Source: an uncultured Clostridium sp.
GTDB taxonomy: Bacteria; Bacillota; Clostridia; Clostridiales; Clostridiaceae
Length of the DNA stretch: 64,000 bases
Direction of reading: 5' to 3'
NCBI GenBank assembly: GCA_900547475.1
Contig: URGW01000013.1
Coordinates: 1-64,000 of the forward strand
A program made the translations under genes and the position numbers. This document shows, one piece after another, positions 16,319 through 27,200 of this stretch. Positions within the stretch are counted from its first letter, which is position 1. The number at the start of each line of letters is the position of its first letter. The notes beneath the pieces were generated by a model, which saw only the letters and a list, made by a program, of their open reading frames with translations, was not told the DNA's origin and did no database searches.

Positions 16319-17835
16319 TAGTCATTAAACATTATTTTAAATACAACTGAGTTATCTTTAGATGTAATATTATAGCTAATATTTTTATGCTTATCTAATA
16401 TAGTCCTTACTATATAAAGTCCTAATCCAGTTCCTCCTGTTTTTCTATTTCTAGATTTATCAACTCTATAGAAAGCATTAAATATACTGCTTATTTGATC
16501 ATCTGGAATTGTTATGCCTGTATTTTCAACAGTTAATTCCTTACTAGTCAGCTTTATAATAATTTTCTCATCAACCGGAGAATAAGTAATTGCATTTTTA
16601 ACTATATTAGTAATTACTTTTTTTATTAACTTTTCATCTGCAATTATAAAAATCTCTTCATTAATGTTAGTTTCTAGCTTTAAACTTTTTTCATCAATAA
16701 AATATTTTAACTCTCTAACTACACAATTAGCAATCTTACTTATATTTACGTTTGTAAAATTATATTTAAATTCTCCATTTTCTCTTTCACTTAAATGTAA
16801 TATTTCCTGTACTAACTCGCTCATCTTTTGTATAACATCATAAGATTCTTTTAAATATTTATCCCTATCTTTATACTTTCCAATATTATAAATCATTCCC
16901 TCTAACTGTCCATTAATTATAGTAATAGGTGATTTTAATTCATGAGAAATTGTTGCAATAAATTCTCTTCTTTCCTTCTCCAATTTTCTTTCCATTTCTA
17001 TTTCTTCTGTAAGCTGTGAATTCATACTTTCTAACTTATGAAAAGACTCTTTTAAATTCTTATTCATTAAATTTAAACTATTGCTTAATTCCCCTATTTC
17101 ATCTTTATCATTTATTTCAATAACATTATCAAAATCTAAATTTGCCATCTTCTTAGCAACTTCATTTATCTTAATTAATGGTCTACTTACTAAAAGGGCA
17201 TAAAAACTAGAAATTGTAAAAGAAATAATTATAATAGCTATAATAGCAAATGGGAAAAATAAAATAATACTATCTGTAGCTTCATTTTCTGGACTTATAG
17301 GGAAATGTACTATCATACTATATACTTTATTTAAGCTTTTTATATAAACAGCTTCATCTATATTTAGACTTCCATTTTTATTAATTAATTGATATACAAA
17401 TTGTGTTTTATTTAAACTTCCATTTATATTAAATTGCAAATAATACTTTCCAAACCTTTGAAAGTCTTCATACTTATTATTATATAAAAATGGTATATTA
17501 TTAGGTGAGTCTGCCCCTTCTCTAAATGATGAATATATTATACTATCAATTAAATTATTATTATCCTTACTTACTATAATAATATCTATGTTATTATTAT
17601 AAGAAAATTTATCTAATAATTCATCTACATCTATATCTTCATCAGAACCTAACTCTCGTTTTAATTCTTCTATTCCTGATTTGACACTCTTAATCTTATA
17701 AATCTCATAGATCCTTGGCATAAAGAAATATATACATATGTATAAAAGTGTAAAAGCCAATATTATTATTAAACTACTCCATATAAATAGTTTTTTCTTT
17801 ATACTTAGATTTTTCCATCTATTTTTCAAGAACAT
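16318..17835 (-). CDS. Sensor histidine kinase
   Basis: 505 aa. Two transmembrane helices (about 15-35 and 190-212) bracket a ~150-residue extracytoplasmic sensor with no recognised fold. HAMP domain (~213-265), HisKA with ATISHELKSPI (phospho-His ~293), HATPase_c with NAITYSP (N box), a DDQISSIFNAFYRVD segment and GGTGLGLYIV (G2 box). Its start overlaps the regulator's stop by 17 bp, so it is translationally coupled to the response regulator. The signal is unknown; no target gene is obvious next door. Confidence 0.92.
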   Translation of the reverse strand: MFLKNRWKNLSIKKKLFIWSSLIIILAFTLLYICIYFFMPRIYEIYKIKSVKSGIEELKRELGSDEDIDVDELLDKFSYNNNIDIIIVSKDNNNLIDSIIYSSFREGADSPNNIPFLYNNKYEDFQRFGKYYLQFNINGSLNKTQFVYQLINKNGSLNIDEAVYIKSLNKVYSMIVHFPISPENEATDSIILFFPFAIIAIIIISFTISSFYALLVSRPLIKINEVAKKMANLDFDNVIEINDKDEIGELSNSLNLMNKNLKESFHKLESMNSQLTEEIEMERKLEKERREFIATISHELKSPITIINGQLEGMIYNIGKYKDRDKYLKESYDVIQKMSELVQEILHLSERENGEFKYNFTNVNISKIANCVVRELKYFIDEKSLKLETNINEEIFIIADEKLIKKVITNIVKNAITYSPVDEKIIIKLTSKELTVENTGITIPDDQISSIFNAFYRVDKSRNRKTGGTGLGLYIVRTILDKHKNISYNITSKDNSVVFKIMFND

Positions 17836-18487
17836 ATCCTACACCTTTAATAGTTTTAATATAATCCTTCTTTATTTTCTTTCTTATATTTTTCATATGT
17901 GCATCTATAACTCTAGTGTCTCCAAAGTAATCATAACCCCATATTTTTTCAATTAACTTTTCTCTAGAAACTACTGTTGGATAACTACTTATCATTAACT
18001 TTAATATATTAAACTCCTTCAAAGTTAATTCTATTTCCTCTTCATCAACATAAGATTTAAATGTTTGTAGCTCAAGCTTTAGTCCCTCAAACTTTAAAAC
18101 TTCATCTTCAAATATTTCCTTATTCTTTCTTCTTAAAACAGCTTCTACTCTTTTAATTAATATGTTAAATGAAAATGGCTTACTAATATAATCATCTGCT
18201 CTTAAATCAAAACCTTTTATTTCATTTTCTTCATCACCTAATGCTGTTAAAAATATTACTGAAACTTCTTTATCTATATTTCTTATCATTTTACATAATG
18301 AATGTCCATCAAGTTTTGGCATCATTACATCTAAAATTACTAAATCATATTTTCCTGATTTAAATTTTTCATATCCTTCTACTCCATCATTTGCTGTATC
18401 TACTATGTAATCTTGTGAAGATAGAAACTCCACTATTAATTCTTGTATTTGATTGTCATCTTCTACCACTAAAATTTTGTAATTCAT
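17819..18487 (-). CDS. OmpR/PhoB-type response regulator
   Basis: 222 aa from the ATG at 18487 (GGAGG 5 bp upstream); a 13-residue in-frame extension lacks a ribosome site. Receiver domain with VVEDD, phospho-acceptor Asp in LVILDVMMPK (~52), LTALGD and KPFS; winged-helix C-terminus with LTLKEFNILKLM and RVIDAHMKNIRKKI. First gene of a two-gene operon with the kinase. Confidence 0.93.
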   Translation of the reverse strand: MNYKILVVEDDNQIQELIVEFLSSQDYIVDTANDGVEGYEKFKSGKYDLVILDVMMPKLDGHSLCKMIRNIDKEVSVIFLTALGDEENEIKGFDLRADDYISKPFSFNILIKRVEAVLRRKNKEIFEDEVLKFEGLKLELQTFKSYVDEEEIELTLKEFNILKLMISSYPTVVSREKLIEKIWGYDYFGDTRVIDAHMKNIRKKIKKDYIKTIKGVGYVLEK

Positions 18488-18622
18488 ATTTTCCTCCAAT
18501 AAGTTATATATATTCAATTCTAACATAATACTTACTTTTACATATTAAATTCATTTAAATTTCAGTTTTTTGAATTTAAATTTTTTAAATATACAACTAT
18601 GATTTATCATATAGTAAAAATA

Positions 18623-18650
18623 TACCACTAATCATTAACAATTAGTGGTA
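18623..18650 (-). terminator. Terminator of the 151-aa membrane protein gene
   Basis: Stem TACCACTAAT / ATTAGTGGTA with an 8-nt loop, followed on the minus strand by TATTTTTAC. Confidence 0.65.
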
Positions 18651-18655
18651 ATATA

Positions 18656-19111
18656 CTATTTATTTACTACATTATTGTTTTTCGCAACTTCAGCTGAATT
18701 ATTTGAATCTATACTTTTAGTAGCAATACTAGTATTACCACTAATTTCATTATTGATCTTACTGATATCCTCCCCAGTTTGATTTAAAGCATATTTTATA
18801 TTCTTAAATTTCCCCATCAAAGTATCATATCCACCACATAAAATCACTTCTACTATTAATGAATTTATAAGTAATATATAAACAAATTCTACTGTTATAT
18901 CAACTTTTCCATTTGTAACTTGTACTATAATAAGATGTATCACTGCTAAAATAAAGGTATACAGTTTTGTAGGTATTTTTTTTATTAGCGGTAAACCCTT
19001 TGTTGTAAATACTATTAACTCTACAGCTAACAATGTACCTGCAAATGATGAAAGAAAATTTTCAGTTACAAAATTAGTTATTTCCATAATATTAATCATC
19101 TCCCAATACAC
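18656..19111 (-). CDS. Small membrane protein of unknown function
   Basis: Up to 151 aa; a GTG start at 19111 or internal ATGs at 19099 and 19087 are possible. About three hydrophobic segments (20-37, 50-68, 75-95), then a soluble Asn/Ser-rich tail (GEDISKINNEIS...NNSAEVAKNNNVVNK). Size and topology are holin-like, but there is no lysin or phage gene next to it, so I leave the function open. Monocistronic with its own terminator. Confidence 0.6.
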   Translation of the reverse strand: MYWEMINIMEITNFVTENFLSSFAGTLLAVELIVFTTKGLPLIKKIPTKLYTFILAVIHLIIVQVTNGKVDITVEFVYILLINSLIVEVILCGGYDTLMGKFKNIKYALNQTGEDISKINNEISGNTSIATKSIDSNNSAEVAKNNNVVNK

Positions 19112-19230
19112 CTCTCCATACTATCAATAAATGCTATTATGTTGAGAAGTGATACTTTTATTTTTAAGTAATCCTTTAAAAATCATATTTCATTCTTTCT
19201 AATATAAGTATTTCAAAATACTGTAGCTTA

Positions 19231-20058
19231 CTATTTAAAATCATCATATGTTGTATTTGAAGGAGTATCTGATACATTTTCATTTCTATCTAACTTATCA
19301 ATTCTTCTTATATCTTCTTCTGATAACTGAAAATTAAAAACATCAATATTATCAGTCATTCTTCCGCAGTGAGATGACTTTGGAATAGGAATAATATCTT
19401 TTTGTATGTGCCATCTCAAAGCTATTTGAGCAATACTCTTGTTATATTTTTCAGCTAAATCCATCATTAAAGGAACCTCTAATAACTGTCCCTTCATAAT
19501 TGGGCTCCATCCTATAACCTGTATTTTGTAATTATTGCAATAATCAACTAATTCCTTTTGAGAAAAACATGGATGTACTTCAATTTCATTAACCATAGGC
19601 ATTATTCTTGCTGTTTTTTTCAATGCTTCTAAATGACCTATTTTAAAATTGCTTACTCCAATAGCTCTAATCTTACCTAATTCGTAAAGATCCTCAAATG
19701 CTCTCCAAGTTTCACTATTCAATTCTGTTGGCCAATGTACTAATAGTAAATCTAAATAATCAATATCTAATTTCCTCATGGACTCCTCAAAGGATTTTAT
19801 TGCTTTATTATATCCATGACTATCATTCCAAACCTTTGTTGATAAAAATATATCTTCTCTTTTAACCCCACTTTCTTTAATTCCCTTACCTATCCCCTCT
19901 TCATTTCCATAAAAAGATGCTGTATCTATAAACCTATATCCTGTCTTTAATGCACATTTAATAACATCTATAGTTTCACTTTCATCTCCTAATTTATAAG
20001 TCCCAAATCCTATACTAGGTATAGTAACACCATTTAATAAAACCCTATCACTATCCAT
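19231..20058 (-). CDS. Aldo/keto reductase (AKR5-like)
   Basis: 275 aa from the ATG at 20058, which has GGGGAG 7 bp upstream; the ORF opens five codons earlier. TIM-barrel AKR with the catalytic tetrad in FIDTASFYGNE (Asp and Tyr), LSTKVWN (Lys) and LLLVHWP (His), and the cofactor-binding IPKSSHCGRMTDNIDVF near the C-terminus. NADPH-dependent carbonyl reduction of a small aldehyde or ketone; the DKG-reductase-like subfamily has broad substrates. Single gene. Confidence 0.9.
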   Translation of the reverse strand: MDSDRVLLNGVTIPSIGFGTYKLGDESETIDVIKCALKTGYRFIDTASFYGNEEGIGKGIKESGVKREDIFLSTKVWNDSHGYNKAIKSFEESMRKLDIDYLDLLLVHWPTELNSETWRAFEDLYELGKIRAIGVSNFKIGHLEALKKTARIMPMVNEIEVHPCFSQKELVDYCNNYKIQVIGWSPIMKGQLLEVPLMMDLAEKYNKSIAQIALRWHIQKDIIPIPKSSHCGRMTDNIDVFNFQLSEEDIRRIDKLDRNENVSDTPSNTTYDDFK

Positions 20059-20155
20059 AACCGCTCTCCCCATTTAGCAAATATTTTCAATATTATTTAT
20101 AAATAATATATTCCTACTATAATACTTATTAATTAAAACATTGTTTAATGCTTTT

Positions 20156-22681
20156 TTAATTCATCATATCTTCAAAATAAATATAATTTATATCATCTAT
20201 ACATTCCTCTATGTTAAAAATAAAATTATTTTCTAATAATAAAGATATTATAAAAGCTCTACATCTATATTCTTCATTATCAAATTTAATTTCTCTATCT
20301 TTCCATGAATTAGGTAAATTTTTTTCTATACTGTTTTCTATTATTCTTTTACTATGATATATGGAAGTTACAAAACTTATAAATCTTCTCTTATCTGGAG
20401 CAATTCTATTTAAGTAACAATCTATTTCATAATTTTCTTTAACCTTATTATAAAAGTTAATTATTTTATATAAGCTAACCATCCACTTATTTTCTTCAAA
20501 CCTAGATATTTCTCTAAATTCATTGATTATTATTGATCTTCTTTCATTATCTAATTTATTATTTTGAAAATCTTTTAACTGCTTGTCCCACCATCTCATA
20601 ATGAATTCTTTTTCTGGCAAAATACACCCATCTTCATATTCTGATATTAAGGACTCTTGTTTATATATAGGAATATAATATTTCTCATTTAAAATCTTAT
20701 AATAACTTATTTCTTTTTCATAAGAATCAATAATTAACTTTTCATATTTCCTATAATTTTCTTTATACCTATAAATATTAATATTCCAAATAAATCCTAT
20801 AGAATCAAGCTTATTAATAAATTCCTCGTTTAATATATTCTTATTATAAAGAGTTCTTTGAAGGCTAACCCAACTATATAATCTTGAATACTCATCATCT
20901 TTAGGAACATTTAAATGACCATTAATCTCTTTAAACTTTAATAGACTTTCAAAGGACTCATCCCAATTATAAGTAATTTTTCTTTCTATATTTTTTAACT
21001 GTAAAATAACATCTTCATGTTCTTCATATAACGAAAGACGTATTTCTTCATCATATAACCCTATTTGTCTTCTATAAAGGTTATTTCTTTCACTTGCTTC
21101 TTCTAGCTTTTTTCTGAAATTAACAAGTTCTAAATTATCTATGTTGTCTACAAAGTCAAATACAATTGGATTTTTATCTATTGCATCTGCTGTAAGACAA
21201 CGCCCTAGCTGTTGATAATATACACTTGGAGATTTAGTATTTCTAAGCATAACTATTCCTGTTATATTGTTAACGTGTATACCCTCATTAAGTTTACTTA
21301 TAGCAAAAAGTAGCTTAACTTCATTTTCACTATTTTCACATTCAAAAGCTGATAGATTTTCTTTATTTTTTGTATTCGTTGAAGTTATAATAAAATGCTT
21401 TACTTTAAAATCTTCATTTAATACACTTTTAAACCATTGAATAACTTCATCTTTCATTTCTCGCAAATGTTTGTTATTTTCACAAAAAACTATAAACTTT
21501 AATTTTTTGCTATTAGGTAAATGCTTTTTTATTATACTTTCAACTCTACTTTCCTTTTCCCATTTGCTTTTATATATATTAAGTTCTTCTATATATTTTC
21601 TCTTATCTGCCAATGATATGTTCAACTTCTTCATTAACTTAAGCTTTTTATCAATTTCTTTATCTAAATCATACATTGCAGAAACATAAATAGGCATAGG
21701 CAAAATTTTTCTAACTATTGCTTCAGAAAGACTTATTGGAGTAGTTGAATTTCCATAAAACACCTCATTAATCATATCCCTATTATTATCTAAGAATCTA
21801 ATTGGAGTTGCTGAAAGCCCTACAATCTTAGCATCATTATTTTCATGCAATACATATTTAACAGCTTTTCCCCAAGTTAATGCTCCAACTCTATGCAATT
21901 CATCTAAAACAACTAAATCAACATCTAAGTTTTCTAATTTTCCTTTTGAATATAAAGAAGAAAATTTACTATAAGTATAAAATTTACAATTAGTAATACT
22001 CCAAGGTGCTATTAATTTTAATCTATCTAATATTTCATTAGTAGGTGCTAAAACAATAGATTTTTTCTCTCTATAATCAAATAACAGTTGAAGTATAATA
22101 AAACTTTTTCCAGTTCCTGTTGCATTAGGAACTGCTACTCTATTATTGTTTTCTAAAATAGCTTTAATTTCCTTATAGGTATATCTATTATGAGGCTTTA
22201 AATCAGGCAATAATATTCCAATCTTACTTTTTTCAGTATAATTATTTATCAATTCTTCTACATAATGAAAATCTTCTAATGACATGCTTGTCTTATTAAA
22301 CATATTTGCATTTTCTACATATCCATTTAAAGAAATTATCATAAAGTATTTGCAGTTATATTTTTTACCACTTTCTTTTTCAAATTTTAATAATTCTTCA
22401 ATAATATCAGGATTACCTAAAGGTCTCATAGTATTCTTAGCTTGTATTATCCAAACTATCTTATTAGGATTATCTGGTCTAGATAATATTATATCTGCCC
22501 CACCATCATGTGACCCACCATTTATAGTTGCTATATATCCGTTTCCCTCAAATAAAAATTCTAGATACTCTTCAAATATTTTACCCTTTATAATTTTATC
22601 TATTAAATTAAGTTTTTCTTTTATTAAATATATCTTTTTCTGGTACGTTAATTCTTTTAACTCTTTTAATATATTTTTCAT
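20156..22681 (-). CDS. Mrr-type nuclease / SF2 helicase fusion with helicase-associated domain
   Basis: 841 aa. Residues ~30-140 look like a PD-(D/E)xK restriction fold: FEEYLEFLF, GGADI with Asp63 and IIQAKN (80-83). Then an SF2 helicase: ATGTGKS (187-193), a DELH box in VVLDELHRVGA (~252), GLSATPIR (motif III), and motif VI YYQQLGRCLTA. A helicase-associated (HA) repeat follows (WDESFESLLKFKEINGHLNVPKDD, split across ~570-625, ending W). The last ~200 residues are not recognised. Layout resembles single-protein restriction or DNA-processing enzymes; no methyltransferase gene is adjacent. Likely a defence or mobile-element-control factor acting on DNA. Monocistronic. Confidence 0.8.
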   Translation of the reverse strand: MKNILKELKELTYQKKIYLIKEKLNLIDKIIKGKIFEEYLEFLFEGNGYIATINGGSHDGGADIILSRPDNPNKIVWIIQAKNTMRPLGNPDIIEELLKFEKESGKKYNCKYFMIISLNGYVENANMFNKTSMSLEDFHYVEELINNYTEKSKIGILLPDLKPHNRYTYKEIKAILENNNRVAVPNATGTGKSFIILQLLFDYREKKSIVLAPTNEILDRLKLIAPWSITNCKFYTYSKFSSLYSKGKLENLDVDLVVLDELHRVGALTWGKAVKYVLHENNDAKIVGLSATPIRFLDNNRDMINEVFYGNSTTPISLSEAIVRKILPMPIYVSAMYDLDKEIDKKLKLMKKLNISLADKRKYIEELNIYKSKWEKESRVESIIKKHLPNSKKLKFIVFCENNKHLREMKDEVIQWFKSVLNEDFKVKHFIITSTNTKNKENLSAFECENSENEVKLLFAISKLNEGIHVNNITGIVMLRNTKSPSVYYQQLGRCLTADAIDKNPIVFDFVDNIDNLELVNFRKKLEEASERNNLYRRQIGLYDEEIRLSLYEEHEDVILQLKNIERKITYNWDESFESLLKFKEINGHLNVPKDDEYSRLYSWVSLQRTLYNKNILNEEFINKLDSIGFIWNINIYRYKENYRKYEKLIIDSYEKEISYYKILNEKYYIPIYKQESLISEYEDGCILPEKEFIMRWWDKQLKDFQNNKLDNERRSIIINEFREISRFEENKWMVSLYKIINFYNKVKENYEIDCYLNRIAPDKRRFISFVTSIYHSKRIIENSIEKNLPNSWKDREIKFDNEEYRCRAFIISLLLENNFIFNIEECIDDINYIYFEDMMN

Positions 22682-22851
22682 TTTCTACGTCTTACTCCTA
22701 AATGCCTCTAATTATATATTAAATATAAATTATAATTAGCAATAAATATAGCCTTTAAGCCATTTTTCTATAATTTAAAAGTTTAAAGCCAGATAAAACA
22801 TATATTAATTTAATTTATACGCATACTAAATACTAGAAAGGAGATGAAGAT

Positions 22852-23421
22852 ATGAAAACATGGATTAAATCTTTAATAGTAGTTATTATTATACTAATAA
22901 TAATTGCACTTCCTATGATATCAAGCTATAACAATCTAGTTAACTTAGAACAAAATGTCAATGTTGCTGAGTCAAATATTGACACACAACTTCAAAGACG
23001 TTCTGATTTAATTCCAAACTTAGTGAATACAGTAAAAGGATATGCCTCTCAAGAAAAAGATATATTTACTGAAATTGCTAATGCAAGAAGTAAATTAGCC
23101 GGTGCTAATAACATTACTGAACAGGCTAATGCAGATAGCGAATTAAGTAGTGCTCTTTCAAGGTTATTATTAGTTGTTGAAAATTATCCTGACTTAAAAT
23201 CAAATCAAAACTTTCAAGACCTTTCTATACAACTAGAAGGTACTGAAAATAGAATTGCTATAGCAAGACAAGACTATAACACTGCTGTTACAACATATAA
23301 TACAAAAGTTAAAAGTTTTCCTACCAAAATAATTGCATCATTATTTGGTTTTCAGGAAAAACCTTTTTATAAGGCTACTGAAGGTGCACAACAAGTACCT
23401 GAAGTTAACTTCACAAGTTAA
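22852..23421 (+). CDS. LemA family protein
   Basis: 189 aa. N-terminal membrane anchor (LIVVIIILIIIALPMI, ~6-22), then the LemA helical domain with YNNLVNLEQNV, QLQRRSDLIPNLVNTVKGYA and ENRIAIARQDYN. Outward-facing coiled-coil protein of unclear role, commonly paired with TPM-domain proteins, as here (5 bp to the next gene). AAAGGAG upstream of the ATG. Confidence 0.93.
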   Translation: MKTWIKSLIVVIIILIIIALPMISSYNNLVNLEQNVNVAESNIDTQLQRRSDLIPNLVNTVKGYASQEKDIFTEIANARSKLAGANNITEQANADSELSSALSRLLLVVENYPDLKSNQNFQDLSIQLEGTENRIAIARQDYNTAVTTYNTKVKSFPTKIIASLFGFQEKPFYKATEGAQQVPEVNFTS

Positions 23422-23426
23422 TTATT

Positions 23427-24227
23427 ATGAAAATTTTTAAAAGTAAACTTAAAGTTTTTACTTTATTATTATTACTATTATGCAGTGTATATTACATACC
23501 TAATGCTAGAAGTAATTATCCAACTCCAACTAATCTAAAATACATTAATGATTATACTAACACAATTAATAATGATTATAAGGAAAAAATTGTTTCAATA
23601 GGCAAAGAGCTAGAAGATAAAACAGGCGCTCAAGCTGTAATTGTAGTAATTGATTCCACTAATAATATTCCTATTGAGGATTATGCTAATAAACTTTTTA
23701 GAGGTTGGGGAATAGGCAAAAGTGATAAAGACAATGGTCTTCTTATATTATTAGCCATTAATGATAGGCAATATAGAGTTGAAGTAGGACGTGGCATTGA
23801 AGGTACTATTCCTGATGCTTTAAGTAATAGAGTTATGGAGTCTTTAGCTAAACCAAGCTTTGCACAAAGAAACTATGGAGAAGGTCTTTTAAATAGCTAT
23901 AGTAAACTTTGTGATTATATTGCTGAAGAATATGGAGTTACATTAGATAAGTCATTAAATATTGAACTGCCATCTCAAACACAATCAACCACATCTACTA
24001 ATAAAGATTTAGGCTTTGTTGGAATTGGATTTTTAGTTTTAATATTTTTAGATCTAATTTTTAATAGAGGCCGTATTATGTCAACACTATTACAATTACT
24101 ATTTTGGAATAATTTCTTTAATGGTGGAAGACGTGGTGGTGGCGGATTGGGCGGTGGCTCTAGTGGCGGATTGGGTGGATTTTGTGGTGGCTCATCTAAT
24201 GGTGGTGGCTCATCAGGAAATTGGTAG
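23427..24227 (+). CDS. TPM-domain (YgcG family) membrane protein with Gly-rich tail
   Basis: 266 aa. N-terminal signal/anchor (~9-22), TPM domain (~35-170; YINDYTNTIN, QAVIVVIDST, RQYRVEVGRGIEGTIPD), a second hydrophobic helix (~195-215) and a C-terminal Gly/Ser-rich low-complexity tail ending SSGNW. Paired with lemA as in many bacteria; thought to act in membrane protein quality control or stress, but biochemistry is limited. Terminator follows. Confidence 0.92.
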   Translation: MKIFKSKLKVFTLLLLLLCSVYYIPNARSNYPTPTNLKYINDYTNTINNDYKEKIVSIGKELEDKTGAQAVIVVIDSTNNIPIEDYANKLFRGWGIGKSDKDNGLLILLAINDRQYRVEVGRGIEGTIPDALSNRVMESLAKPSFAQRNYGEGLLNSYSKLCDYIAEEYGVTLDKSLNIELPSQTQSTTSTNKDLGFVGIGFLVLIFLDLIFNRGRIMSTLLQLLFWNNFFNGGRRGGGGLGGGSSGGLGGFCGGSSNGGGSSGNW

Positions 24228-24235
24228 ATAAATAT

Positions 24236-24278
24236 AAAATAAAGTGTATCAAAATATAATTCTGATACACTTTATTTT
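24236..24278. terminator. Bidirectional terminator between the TPM gene and GH101 gene
   Basis: 16-bp perfect stem AAAATAAAGTGTATCA / TGATACACTTTATTTT between convergent genes. Confidence 0.88.
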
Positions 24279-24291
24279 CAATTATTAAAAC

Positions 24292-27200
24292 TTATTTCTT
24301 TTTCTTAAACATTACAGAACCAATAGTTGCAATTATTGTACCAAATAATCCCACTGCAACTGATGAAGTTCCTCCTGTCTTTGGTAAATTAGAATTTCCT
24401 TTATTTCCATTATTAGAATTTCCACTATTATTGTTATTAGAGTTACCATTATTGTTAGTTCCGCTATTATTATTGTTGTTGTCACCATTATTGTTACCTG
24501 AATCAGCTATAACTAATCCATCCATCGCTTCCATTAATTCTTTTTCTGAATTAGAAACATCTTCAGCTGTAGCCTCTCCATTTTCCATTACAGTTTTAGC
24601 TTTAGCTAATTTATCTTCTAAAACCTTCCAAGATTTTTTAGTGTATTTACTTGAATCTAAACTTTCTGCTTTATTTATTAAATCTTGTAACTTATCTTTG
24701 TTTGGTTTTAATCTTAATTCTAAGAATGATCTTATTAATTGATCATAGCTCTTAGCAACATCTACTTTTAATGCATTTTCATCAGCTATAACTTCATTTG
24801 CCTTATCTAAAGCAACTTGTAATTTAGCCCAAGTGCTATCTATATATTCATTAGCATCTAATTTGTTAATTTTATCTACTAATTGTTGTAATTGTTCTTT
24901 ATTTCCACTTTCAAAAGATAACATTTGCATTACAGTGCTTAATCTCTCAAATGCTTTATCTACTTGATCTTGAGTATATTTTCCGCTTTCTAGTAAAGCT
25001 TTTGCTTCAGCTAATGCAGCTTTAAATTCTTCTGCAACTGCAGGCACAACATTTGAAAGCTCTTCATCCGTAATCTTATTAGCTACTTCTATAGCAGTTT
25101 CTAAATGTTGCTTAAATACATTTTCAACTGGTGGTGTGACTTCTCCTCCATCTTCAGAACCTACTCCAACTTTAATATTTATAGTATTAGATGTAATTAC
25201 ATTATTATCAAGTGTTACCTTAACTGCTAATGTAGTATTTGCATCCTTTAATCCAACTAACTTACCATCTTCAATCTTAGCAACTTCATTATCTCCTATA
25301 ACATACTCTATTTTTCCATCACCAATATTAGCAGGAGCTCCATTATTCATTAAAGCTTTTATTGATAATAAAGATAAATCAATACTTTCATTTACAGCTA
25401 TTTCTGTAATAGATGATCCTAATGTTACCTTATCAATTACTGGACTTTCAATACTTTCATCAATTTCAACAACATAAATATCATCTAATATTAAATCAGC
25501 ATATCCATTTCCCTTATCAATTGAAATATAATAATCATCATTATTTCCAGTCGTGAATGTTTTGCTCTTAGAACTTGTCTTAGTATATTGTCCTTCTTCA
25601 ACACCTGTAGCTTCAAGAGGTATACTTACTAAAGTTCCTTGACTTCTTGATTTAATATTTACTGTGTAACCTGGCGTAGCATCTTTAAGTGAATATAAGA
25701 ATCCTAATTCATAAGTTTTATTAGGTTCTAACTTAAATGTTGAATCATCTGTTACTAACATTTGACCTGTTTCACCAGCTTGTTGATTAGTCTTTAATGA
25801 AAATCTTCCATCAAGTACCCAAGTCATTTTTTGTCTTCCAAGTAAATCTTTTTCTGCTAAGTGAGATCTATTTGAAGTACCTCTTCCTGGTGCTAAGAAG
25901 AATGGTGTAATACCTTCATCTACATTTTCGAAATCTTCATAGAATACATATCCATCTCTATTAGTATTACCTGGATGTTCCCAAATTCTGAAGTCATCTA
26001 CTATTACATCACCCTCTCCAGCTTCTGCATTAAGATAAATATCTGCAGTAGTTACACCTTCTGGTACTGTAACTTCAATCTCCATTCTTTGGAAAGTATC
26101 CTCTAAATATTTGTGTCCTTCACCAGATCTAGCAAATGCAGCTCTAGTAATTACATTAGTTAACTCTTCTTCTCCACACTTTACACCTAAAGTAACTTTT
26201 CTATTACCATCATTTTTAACCCATGCAGATATAGAATAAGTCTTACCTGATTCTAAACCTTCAATACTTTGTGATATACTACCTTGCTTATTAGATATTG
26301 ATACAACATCATTACCATCTCTTCTGCTTGCCTCTTCATTTACAAAAGAAATATGCTCTGTATTTCCATCTTCAGAATCCTTTGCCCAAGTTTTCCACTC
26401 TTGAGAATCAAACCCTGGATCCTTTATTTGTGATCCATATCCCCAATCATCAATTCTTTCTTCTGCTACTTCACCTTTTGTTATAAGATATGGAGTACTT
26501 TCTTCAACATCTAATTTAACTTTACCATTTACAACTGGAACTGATTTAACATGCTCTCTTCCAAGGTCAGTTAACTCATATACTTCAACTGTAGATAAGT
26601 TTTCCCATCCATCAGGTAAATCCCATTCAGAAGATGTTCCAAGTGGATTCCAATGATAAATTTTTGTATCTTCTTCTTCATCAAAGTTCCATTCTAAGAA
26701 TAACTTAGTCTTTCCTTCACCAATAGTGTTATATGAACTTTCTGGAGTAGTAGCTACTAATTTATCATTTTTGTAGTAATTAATATTAGCACCTTCTCTA
26801 ACCCCTACTAAGTTATCAGTAAATTTAACTTCGTCATCAGTTCTAGACATTATTTCAAAGTGTTGCATATATTTAGTAGGTAATACTTGATTATAGAATC
26901 TTTCTATACCATTTACACCTTCAATTGCATGATTATTACCCCATCCATTTGATAATAAATGTTTATTACCTTTTAAGATTGGATCTGATAAGAATCCATC
27001 CTTAGTACTATTTCTAATAAATCTTAATATTTCACTTGTACCACCCTTATTTGGATATGCAGGGTCTGCTCCCCAGTGAGTCCAAGTTACATGTTCTTCA
27101 AGAGGACTATGGAACTCTGTTGCAACTTGATATCCTAAATCATTTAATTTTTCACCAAGTTGATGAGCATTCCATCCATTACCTGTATAAACGTCAACGT

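Noticed and set aside
18656..19111. Phage holin
   Set aside because: Topology fits, but no lysin, phage structural gene or att site is close; left as an unknown membrane protein.
22284..22739. 151-aa plus-strand membrane-like frame
   Set aside because: Antisense to the nuclease-helicase N-terminus; hydrophobicity arises from the complement of Lys/Asn codons.
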